Shown in pieces: positions 31,801 to 39,900 of a DNA stretch of 64,000 bases. The position numbers and the translations under genes were made by a program. The notes beneath the pieces were generated by a model. It did no database searches, was not told the origin of the DNA, and was given only the letters and a program-made list of their open reading frames with translations. Location of the stretch: contig CAWEPG010000013.1 in the NCBI GenBank assembly GCA_963810905.1, forward strand, positions 449,706 through 513,705, read 5' to 3'. The stretch comes from CAWBAT01 sp963810905 (lineage in GTDB: Bacteria; Acidobacteriota; Terriglobia; Versatilivoradales; Versatilivoraceae). The first letter of the stretch is position 1; every line of letters begins with the position of its first letter.

Positions 31801-32131
31801 GCTTCAAAGGCAAAGGTAGATCTTCATGAATGACGAGACTCGGTCTACCTCCCACAGACGGAAACATCGTTCGCAAGGTCTCATGACGACGGACAATCTC
31901 GTTGACGCTCTGCTCCAGCGCTGCGATATCGAGACGGCCGGTTAGTCGGTAGGCTAAGGCCAGATTGTGGACTGGGTTTCCCGGTTCCAAATGATCAAGA
32001 AACCAAAGCCGCTCTTGGGAAAAAGAGAGCGGAAGCTCCCTTTTTGAAGAACACGACGAAGCATCATAAATTTGCGGGCTTTGTGCCATTACTCCATCCT
32101 CTCTTGCGTTCCTGCGGTCCAATGCCGTCAT
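28817..32131 (-). CDS. NRPS3: C-A-T module with degenerate C and A domains
   Basis: 1,104 residues. The C domain active site reads THRIISDDTS where active domains have HHxxxDG: the second, catalytic His is Arg, so condensation may be lost. The A domain is also odd. The core A3 motif is YTSGSAGEPKAVMW, the residue that normally binds the alpha-amino group (Asp235 by the GrsA convention) is Thr in GFTPLTSEIF, and the usual YGPTE is YGTTEAPG. The T domain is intact (FFELGGHSLLAIQMI) and followed by the tail LDILDELLNVESEPSPDHP shared with NRPS5. It may load an acid without an alpha-amino group, or be a carrier only. The start overlaps the NRPS2 stop by ATGA. Confidence 0.9.
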   Translation of the reverse strand: MTALDRRNAREDGVMAQSPQIYDASSCSSKRELPLSFSQERLWFLDHLEPGNPVHNLALAYRLTGRLDIAALEQSVNEIVRRHETLRTMFPSVGGRPSLVIHEDLPLPLKHVDVRSFGNSDGETATQRLVIKESRLPFDLARGPLVRACLFRLSEDVRIFLVVTHRIISDDTSLEIFFRELWLIYEAFSDRRCSPLLDLLTQYTEFSIRQRLGSANLEEQKAYWKLQLVDCPPSLQLATDSPRPSERTYGIATNRASLSLSLSTALRNISQQQQVSPFILFLAAFKVLLHRYTEQEDIVVGGTVYGRNRPEFEPLIGCFEQNLALRTDLSGDPDFLELLSRVNQITNEGFSNQDFPFEELLKELQVDRHLSHEPLFQVKFQLQVRGKFAVTLPELKLEAFEFDTGMSPYDLILEVMEQTEGFCCYFKYNEALFEAATIARMAGHFQKLLESIGANQLQAISLLPMLTDGERQQLLHEWNEIKVERQETAFLHELFEVQASRTPESVAVTSQNESLTYRELEHRANQLAHYLQALGVRPEVCVGISMERSTGLVVAILAILKAGGACLPLDPGLPDDRLSFMVGASRCPLILTKSRFLTKLSDIGARIVGVDAIQEVLSQQKKESPVSGLHEQNLAQVFYTSGSAGEPKAVMWRQSKQSKHQSWAQTTFQLTEDDRYLMKSSIGFTPLTSEIFRPLLAGARIIIAPPGVEQDSAALVKLMTEQKITILNFVPSMLRIILEEPNLEKCDSLRQVICFGEVLPIELEKLFFERLSAELNIIYGTTEAPGATYRKCKRGQHYPLINIGRRHPTRQVYILSSRLQLAPIGVPGEIYSGGEDLVRGYLNRPDLTAEKFIPNPFSANPGARIYRTGDRARYLADGSLEFFGRMDHQMKIRGFRVEPTEIEAALEKHPTVQQAVAMLPEERPGEKRLVAYVALKQGQTSTRGDLRGFLRQILPDYMIPSTIVILDKLPLTSAAKVNRNALPVPDWGRTELEGSYVAPRTPVEEQLTKVWGEVLGVKRVGIHDDFFELGGHSLLAIQMISRLRNSFQVDLPVRRLFETPTVAGLAMAVVEFLVDKNGEAEDSQKLDILDELLNVESEPSPDHP

Positions 32132-35100
32132 CCCGACGTGATAGTACGTTCTCCAGTTCCGTCATCAGACTGCCGCTGTCCATGGCGGAATTCGCCAAAT
32201 CGACGGTGGAAATTCCGGATGTTCTCCTGAGGCAACACCCTCCCTTCACAATGAAGATCGGCAGCCCGAAAGCCTAAAGAGATCAGTTTTTGGTAATGCA
32301 GCAAAGACTCACGATCGTCAGCGAGCCCCACTGTGGGTTCCAGCTCATCGTAAAGTGAGCAAAGAAGAGAGGAAAATACACAGCCAGTGATTCGAAATGG
32401 GTTGAAGTTAGCGAAGACTTTGCGATAAAAGTGTCCAGCTCTATGCTCCGCCTCTTGGGGGAGGAATCGTAGCTGAGTCACGGGATCTGGCGAGAGCAGC
32501 GACCCTCCCTCGCTGAAAAGTATATCCTTCCGATCGAGAAAGCGTTGCATGGCATCTTCGGTCTTGAAACAGTGGGGACCGGAATCATCAACAATAAGAG
32601 TCCCTTCCTTGACAAGTCCGATGTCTAGGACCTCCGGCACGTTGGTAGCCCCAACAATTAGAGTCGAGTGATAGAATCCTTTCGGCAATCCATTAGTCGC
32701 CCCAACAACTTTCACAGGTCCATTGAAGTCAAGTTCATTTACAAGTTTCTTCCTGATTTCTTCCAATGAATCCAACTTGCTGTAGAGGTCGCAGAGGGTG
32801 ATCTCAGCAGGATGAGGAAGGCTTCTCAACATCAATCTGAGAACGGTTCTCCCAATGGAGCCCAACCCCAGAAAGCCGACTCTCTCATGTCTCAGGTCGC
32901 GTCCGCTCTCTTCCAGGATTCTCTTGATGGCGAGTGTTACCGTGGCTGCGGTGGTGGCATGTCCAGTCGTTATTCTCGGCAGGTCTTCTCGCCCGGCGAT
33001 CGCTTTTGCCACGGCATACCCATACTCCGTGGCAGAAGGAATCAAGCCTGTCATTGACACAGTGCGTGCTCCAATCCGTTGAGCCAGTTCCAGCGCTTCA
33101 ACAATGAGGGCCAACAGGCTGTCCGAATCGTGGTAGAGCTCGGATCGAAACCGAGGGAGTGTAATGATCCCGATACGGCCCAGTGATGTCGCCGTAATGG
33201 CACTCAGAGTTGGAAGGTCATCGTACCAATCGTGTATTACTTCCCGTTTTGTGACCTCTGTGTTAACGAGGATTGAATCAGGCAAGTAGCCCAGTGCGGC
33301 TGAATCAACAGGGGCAATCTTTCCTGTGCTCAAAAGGGACAAGAGTGAACGGCGCTCAATCTTAAGATGGGGTGAAGAAGGTTGCGGTGTAGTGGATTCG
33401 ACTGAAACCTGGAGGGGATCCGTATGCTTTTGATTCAAGTTCCTGATCCTAGGGGCTCCGTCCAACGGGGAGAAACTCTGAAGAGCATCCGCAAGAGCCG
33501 CGATGCTGGGGTAAAGAAACAGAGACCGCACAGAGATGTGGCGTTTCGTGGCAACGGACAATTTCGACGACAGCTTCATAGCCAGCAGGGAGTGACCACC
33601 TATATCAAAGAAGTTGTCATGAATCCCCACATGCTCAATCCCTAAAACCTCACCCCATATGTCCGCCATTAGTTGCTCAACGGGCGTAATGGGGGCCTGA
33701 TAAGACGCCTCTAATTCAAGCCGCCCCCAATTCGGAGGAGGTAACGCTTTCCGGTCCAATTTTCCATTTGGGGTCGTCGGCAATCGATCCAACATTACGA
33801 AGGCCGATGGCACCATGAAGTCGGGCAGCTTCTGCTTTACGTGACTACGAAGTTCGTTGATGGCACAGGTTTGTTCTTGCTTGGGAACAATGTAAGCCAC
33901 CAGTTGCGTCTCTCCGGACCTGTCCTCCCGTGCCAGAACGACAGCTTGTCGGACAGCGGGATGCTCTTCCAAAGCGGTTTCAATTTCCCCCGGCTCAATC
34001 CGATAGCCTCGGATCTTGACCTGGTGGTCTATCCGGCCCAGAAAATGAAGGTTGCCATCCGCATCGTAGCGCGCCAGGTCGCCGGTCCGGTACAAACGTG
34101 CTCCCGCCTCTTCACTGAAAGGATGGGGAACGAAGCGTTCCGCTGTCAGTTCAGGCCGATTGTGGTAGCCTCGGGCTAAGCCGACTCCTCCAACGTACAG
34201 CTCCCCAACCGCCCCGATGGGTACCCGGTTCCGGTGCGAGTCCAATAAGCAAATCTGAGTGTTCGCGATGGGTCGGCCAATCGGCGGCAATTCGGGCCAG
34301 TGCTCCGGTGTTTCTGTCAATGCGAAGGCACTCACAACGTGACTCTCGGTTGGACCATACTGATTGTATAAGGTGCAATTCTTGAGCTTCTTGAAAATCG
34401 TGGCGATGTGTGGTGTCATGCGCAGTTGCTCACCGGCGGTTATTACCTCCCGAATAGAGTTGGGAACGAGCTGGGCTATATCTACAGCTTCCACCAGTCG
34501 TTGCATGGCCACAAACGGCAGGAACACCCGTTCCACGGATTGCTCAGATATTAACTGGAGCAAGGCGGAAGGATCTCGACGTAGGTTGTCTGAGATCAAC
34601 AGGAGTGTCCCGCCGGAGCACCAGGTGGAAAATATCTCCTGGAAGGATACGTCGAAGCTGAGAGGGGCAAACTGCAGGGTCTTTGCCCATCTTGAAAGCT
34701 TAGAGTTCTGTAGTTGCCAGGTGACCAGATTGCAGAGCGGCCGATGTCTCATGACAACGCCCTTCGGAGTGCCGGTGGAACCTGAGGTATAGAGCAGGTA
34801 AACTGGGTTCTCCGGCACTGCACAATTCTTAAGATTTTCCTGGTCTTCCTGCCTGATCATCTCCCAGTCGGAATCCAGGCAGAAAGCCCGGCCTTGGATG
34901 GTCGGAAGTAGTTCCAGCAGATGCTTTTGGGTCAAAACGATGGGTGCGCGGGTATCCTCCAGCATGAACAACAAGCGCGACGTTGGGTAGGATGGATCCA
35001 GCGGCACATAAGCCCCGCCCGCCTTCAGGATCCCCAACAGTCCTATCACCATCTCCAGGGAGCGCTCGACGCAGATCCCCACGAGCACCTCCGGCCCCAC

Positions 35101-36999
35101 CCCTCGCTTCCTTAAGTAATGCCCCAGCTGGTTGGCTCTCGCGTTGAGCTGTCGGTAAGTCAGCTGCTGCTGCTCCCACACGACCGCTACCGCTTCCGGG
35201 GTCCGTTCTACTTGCTCTTCGAACAATTCATGAATACATTTATCCTTGGGGTATTCTCTCTCAAATGAAAAGGTGGAGTGCTTTGAGACTCTCGTGACCT
35301 TAATTGGAAGAGGTCTCTTACGGTTTGTTTTTGCGTTGTCGGCAGAATGGACCAGCCGGTTTCGATCTACCTTTCCATTGAGTGTCAAAGGCATCGAATT
35401 CAAAAATACGAATCTCGTGGGAACCATATATTCTGGCAGTCTCTCCTTGAGGAATTCACGCAGATCGTTTGTAGCTGGCCGTGACTGGTTTTCTTCGGTA
35501 ACGATGTAAACGGACAAGCTCTTGACGCCAGCGGTCATCGGCTCGACTACCGAAACTGCCTGCCGGACCAAGGGATGCTGTTTTATTGCCGTTTCGATCT
35601 CCTCCAACTCGATTCGAAAGCCCCGAATCTTCACCTGGTTGTCCATGCGCCCGCGGAACTCTATGTTGCCGTTGACGAGATAACGGGCCAGATCTCCTGT
35701 CTTGTACAATCGGGCACCAGGCTCCGAGCTGAATGGATGCGGAACAAAGGTCTCTGCGGTAATTTCTGTCCGGTTGAGATAGCCTCGAGCCAAGCCGTCG
35801 CCTCCGATGTAGAGTTCACCTGTCACTCCAACGGGTACAGGTCGCAGGCAAGAGTCCAGCAGATAAATTTGAGTGTTTGAGATGGGACGGCCAATAGGAA
35901 TCGTTGTGGTGCTTTCATGGACCTGCTCAACCAAGTACCAGCAGGCAAATGTAGTACTCTCCGTTGGTCCGTAAACATGGAGCAACCGCTCCGGAGCTCC
36001 TCGATTCAGCAGTTCTCTTGCCCATTTGGGATCTGGGGCTTCGCCTCCAAAGAGAAGGTGTCGAACTCCCTTGAAGGCGGAGGGAACTTCGCTGACAAAC
36101 TGGTTGAACAAGACAGTCGTCAAGAATAACGTGCTGATTTTGTGGTCGCAGATTTGAGCGGCAAAGTCCTTGGACGAAAGCACCACGTCCTTAACGATTC
36201 CAACCAGACACGCTCCCTGGAGGAGCGCGCCCCATATTTCAAATGTGGCGGCATCAAACGAACAGTTCGAGACTTGGGCAACGCGGTCACCAGGCCCCAA
36301 CTCAACATAGTTTGTGTTGCAAACAAGGCGAATGACAGCTCTATGAGGAACGGCAACACCCTTGGGACGTCCGGTCGACCCTGAAGTATAGATCACGTAG
36401 GCCAGGTTATCCGCCCGAGCACTCCCCATGGGATTCCACTCGCTCTCTTGTGCGATGGCGCACCAGTCTGTGTCCAGGCAGATAACTTCCGCTTCGTTTT
36501 TGGGAAGTTGCACGAGTTGGCATTTTTCGGTGAGCAAGATACGTGTACCCGTATCCGCTAACATGAAGGCTAGCCGCTCCCGAGGATAATTGGGATCGAG
36601 TGGCACATAAGCCCCGCCAGCTTTGAGTACTGCCAGCATCGCCACAATCAAATCCGGCGAACGCTGCATGCAGATTCCCACCAAACAGTCGGGCCCAATC
36701 CCGCGTTTTCTCAAGTAGTGCGCCAACTGGTTGGCTCGTGCATTTAATCCCTTGTAACTGAATTGCTTCCCCTCAAATTCGAGGGCGATAGCATCAGGAG
36801 ACTGGTTTACTTGTCCTTCAAACAGCTCTTGAACACATCGCTGCTTGGGATATTTGGTAGTCGTGGCGTTCCAATCGATCAGTACTTGCTTGCTTTCTCG
36901 GTCTGTCAGGATTGGTAGATTCGACCACAAGGATCTCAAGTCCTCATCAATAAAGAGGTCTCTGGGTTTCCCGCATTCTGTTATCTGCTTTGCCTTCAC
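32128..36999 (-). CDS. NRPS2: A-A-T synthetase with C-terminal AAR-like reductase
   Basis: 1,623 residues with an unusual order: a short C-domain tail (LPILTDRESKQVLIDWN), A domain, A domain, T domain, reductase. After the first A domain (ends NGKVDRNRL) there is neither a T nor a C domain before the next A domain begins. The first A pocket reads about D-A-F-F-L-G-V-T-F-K (isoleucine/valine-like); the second about D-V-Q-F-I-A-Q-V-V-K (proline-like). T domain: FFDIGGHSLLAMKL. Residues from about 1,205 form the reductase described separately. Translation starts at a GTG that overlaps the NRPS1 stop (GTGA), with GGAGG just upstream, so NRPS1 and NRPS2 are coupled. Confidence 0.9.
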   Translation of the reverse strand: MKAKQITECGKPRDLFIDEDLRSLWSNLPILTDRESKQVLIDWNATTTKYPKQRCVQELFEGQVNQSPDAIALEFEGKQFSYKGLNARANQLAHYLRKRGIGPDCLVGICMQRSPDLIVAMLAVLKAGGAYVPLDPNYPRERLAFMLADTGTRILLTEKCQLVQLPKNEAEVICLDTDWCAIAQESEWNPMGSARADNLAYVIYTSGSTGRPKGVAVPHRAVIRLVCNTNYVELGPGDRVAQVSNCSFDAATFEIWGALLQGACLVGIVKDVVLSSKDFAAQICDHKISTLFLTTVLFNQFVSEVPSAFKGVRHLLFGGEAPDPKWARELLNRGAPERLLHVYGPTESTTFACWYLVEQVHESTTTIPIGRPISNTQIYLLDSCLRPVPVGVTGELYIGGDGLARGYLNRTEITAETFVPHPFSSEPGARLYKTGDLARYLVNGNIEFRGRMDNQVKIRGFRIELEEIETAIKQHPLVRQAVSVVEPMTAGVKSLSVYIVTEENQSRPATNDLREFLKERLPEYMVPTRFVFLNSMPLTLNGKVDRNRLVHSADNAKTNRKRPLPIKVTRVSKHSTFSFEREYPKDKCIHELFEEQVERTPEAVAVVWEQQQLTYRQLNARANQLGHYLRKRGVGPEVLVGICVERSLEMVIGLLGILKAGGAYVPLDPSYPTSRLLFMLEDTRAPIVLTQKHLLELLPTIQGRAFCLDSDWEMIRQEDQENLKNCAVPENPVYLLYTSGSTGTPKGVVMRHRPLCNLVTWQLQNSKLSRWAKTLQFAPLSFDVSFQEIFSTWCSGGTLLLISDNLRRDPSALLQLISEQSVERVFLPFVAMQRLVEAVDIAQLVPNSIREVITAGEQLRMTPHIATIFKKLKNCTLYNQYGPTESHVVSAFALTETPEHWPELPPIGRPIANTQICLLDSHRNRVPIGAVGELYVGGVGLARGYHNRPELTAERFVPHPFSEEAGARLYRTGDLARYDADGNLHFLGRIDHQVKIRGYRIEPGEIETALEEHPAVRQAVVLAREDRSGETQLVAYIVPKQEQTCAINELRSHVKQKLPDFMVPSAFVMLDRLPTTPNGKLDRKALPPPNWGRLELEASYQAPITPVEQLMADIWGEVLGIEHVGIHDNFFDIGGHSLLAMKLSSKLSVATKRHISVRSLFLYPSIAALADALQSFSPLDGAPRIRNLNQKHTDPLQVSVESTTPQPSSPHLKIERRSLLSLLSTGKIAPVDSAALGYLPDSILVNTEVTKREVIHDWYDDLPTLSAITATSLGRIGIITLPRFRSELYHDSDSLLALIVEALELAQRIGARTVSMTGLIPSATEYGYAVAKAIAGREDLPRITTGHATTAATVTLAIKRILEESGRDLRHERVGFLGLGSIGRTVLRLMLRSLPHPAEITLCDLYSKLDSLEEIRKKLVNELDFNGPVKVVGATNGLPKGFYHSTLIVGATNVPEVLDIGLVKEGTLIVDDSGPHCFKTEDAMQRFLDRKDILFSEGGSLLSPDPVTQLRFLPQEAEHRAGHFYRKVFANFNPFRITGCVFSSLLCSLYDELEPTVGLADDRESLLHYQKLISLGFRAADLHCEGRVLPQENIRNFHRRFGEFRHGQRQSDDGTGERTITSG
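32131..33385 (-). other. AAR-like NAD(P) thioester reductase domain of NRPS2
   Basis: About 415 residues after the T domain, beginning SSPHLKIERRSLLSLLSTGK. Seen: ITTGHATTAAT..., then dinucleotide-binding VGFLGLGSIGRTVLRLML, then LIVGATNVPEVLD, GTLIVDDSGPHCF and FRITGCVFSSLLCSLYDELE. From memory, Synechococcus acyl-ACP reductase has the same order (FTTGNTHTAYV, VAVVGATGDIGSAV, and catalytic Cys294 in FACFAEAMLLEFEGW); the Cys of TGCVFSSLL falls on Cys294. The domain would reduce the T-bound acyl group with NAD(P)H and release an aldehyde. Confidence 0.72.
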
Positions 37000-39900
37000 C
37001 TGTCCTCCACACTAGTAGCCAATGACTTCAGTCCGTTATGGTCCTCATCGTGAGCATGGCCAAAACGGTGACGGAACCGTCTGATACCTTCTTGTGCCAA
37101 TTCGAAGCCTTCACAATGAAGGTTGAAGGCCCGGAATCCCAAAGCAAGCAGTTTGTGGTAGTGCCGCAATGCCGCCCGATCATCTGTATACCCCAAGGTC
37201 GGTTCGAGTTCCGTGTAGCGAGCCGAAAGAAGACTAGAAAGGACACATCCTGTCATTCTGAAGGGGTGATACCGGGCATAGAATTCCTGGAACAACTTTG
37301 CCGCCTTTTTTTCCGCCCTGCGGGGCAGGTATCTTAACTGAGTAACCGCCTCCGGCGACTGCAGCGAATCTCCTTCTGTAAAAAGAATGTCTTCCTGTAA
37401 CATGAACCTCCGTAATCCATCCTCTGCATTCAAGCACTGCGGGCGACGATCATCTACAATGAGCGTCCCGCTCCTCACGAGTTCGAGATCCAAGACCTCC
37501 GGCACATTCGTGGTACCGACAATCAACGTCGAGCTGTAAAACTCCTCTGGGATTTGCGTTCTTTTTGCCAATATCCTTACTGATCCCCTGAATCCGAGTT
37601 CATCCACTAATTCTTTCTCGATCAATTGCAGTGAAGTCGACTGGCTGTATAAGTCGCATAGTGTGATCTGCACAGGGTGGGGAATGCATCTCAACATCAG
37701 TCGAAGCGCGGTTCTCCCGATCGAGCCTAGACCGAGAATGCCGACTCTCTCCTGCCTCGGATCGCGGCCGCTCTCTTCCAGGATTCTCAGGATTGATAGC
37801 ACGACGGTGGCAGCGATGGTGGCGTGTCCAGTTGTGATCTTAGGTAGGTTTCGCTGCTGCATGACTTTTTTGGCCACCGCATGTCCGTAGTCTGTGGCCG
37901 ACGGAATCAGCCCGGTCAATGAGACCGTTCGCGCTCCGACCCGTCGAGCGAGTTCGAGCGCTTCAACAATGACGTCCACGAGGTTTCCCATGTCCTTATA
38001 TAAATCGGATTGGAACCAAGGAAGTGCGATCATTCCAATACGGCCTAAAGAGGTTTCCGAAATGGCATTTAGCGTTGGGATACCTTCGTACCAGTCGTTA
38101 ATGACCTCCTTTTTCGTGATACCGTTGTGGACAAGGATTGAATCTGAAAGACAGCGTAATGCGATTGAGTCCACGGGGGCGATCTTCCCTGTCCCCAATA
38201 GGGACAACAAAGAGCGGCGCTCGATTTTCAAATGGGGAGAGGAAGATTGTAGAAGCGACGGCGCTGAAACAATGGGATAATCGGCCGTTTGTTTCAGAGA
38301 ATCCCTCTCGGTGCCGGATCCACCGTTTAAGGGGGGGAAGCTACTCATCACATCTGAAAGCGCCGCAATGCTCGGGTACTGGAACAAAGACCTCAGTGAG
38401 ATGTTGTGTTGTGTTGCGGCGGTCATCATCGAGGAGAGTTTCATTGCCATCAGGGAGTGGCCTCCCAATTCAAAGAAGTTGTCATGAATTCCCACCCGTT
38501 CAACTCCTATAACCTCGCTCCAGATCTTTGCCAGCAGTTCCTCCACTGGTGTGCGCGGCGCCACGTAAGACGTTTCCAATTCAGGTCTTTCCACGTCCGG
38601 AGCCGGAAGTGCCTTCCGATTCAACTTTCCGTTGGCAGTCAGCGGCAGGTTGTCCAAAGTCAGAAAAGCAGAAGGGATCATGTAATCTGGCAGCTTCTGC
38701 TTTAGAAAACGACGCAGTTCACTGGCGGTGAAAGAGTGTCCAGGTTTCGGAACCGTATAGGCCACGAGACGCTTCTGGCCAGGCACGTCCTCCCGGGCCA
38801 TGACCAGAGTGTGCCGGACGGCTGGATGTTCTTCCAATTGAGCTTCAATCTCCCCCAGTTCAATCCGAAATCCCCGCAACTTGACCTGATGATCTCGACG
38901 TCTCTTGAAGTCAATAGCACCCCCCGGACAATAACGGGCCAAGTCTCCCGTCCGGTAAAGGCGGGCTCCAGGCTCAGCGCTGAAGGGATCGGGTATGAAA
39001 TTCTCCGCGGTCAACTCAGGCCGGTTCCAGTATCCCCTCGCTACACCAACCCCACCAATATACAGTTCTCCAACAACCCCCATGGGGACCGGCTGCATAT
39101 CGGAATCAAGAATATAAGTCCGGGTGTTGGCGATCGGTCGACCAATCAAAATTGGTTCATCCGGCCTCTTCACTTGGAAGGCGGTCGAGTAAATGGTGGT
39201 CTCCGTGGGACCGTACAAGTTCCACACCGACCCTCCCCTGGCTAACAACTGGTTCGCTAAATCCGGCGGCAGAGTCTCGCCCCCGCAAAGGATCTTCAAG
39301 TTCTTGTCGCCCAGCCAGCCTGCTTCCAGCAGGAGTCGCCACGAAGCCGGTGTTCCATGCACGATTGTGGCACCGGAGTTCGTCAGTCTCTTCACCAATT
39401 GCCCTCCATCAATAGTCACTTCCCGGCTTATGACTATTACCCTTGCCCCCACAGTCAGCGGCAGGAGTAATTCCAGAGTGGCAATGTCAAACGACAAGGT
39501 GGTGATGGCCAACAGGGTATCTTCGTCCGTTACCTGAATTGTTTGTCTTGCCGCATTCAGGATATTCACCAGAGCCTGTTCGGTGATCTGCACTCCTTTC
39601 GGCCTTCCGGTCGAGCCAGAGGTATAAATGACATAGGCCAGTTGGTCAGGCAGAGATGAGATGCCGGGATTGGTAACCGGGCAGCGGGCCACTTTCATCC
39701 AGTCCCGGTCCAGACAGACCAGCCGAGCCATTACTGGTGGCAGGTTTCTCAGCAGCTGCTCTTCGGTTAACAACACCTCCACCCCCGCATCCTCCACCAT
39801 CCAGGCCAACCGCTCGCGAGGATAAGCCGGGTCCAGCGGCACATACGCTCCGCCAGCCTTCAGGATTCCCAACAGTCCAATCACCATCTCCAGGGAGCGC

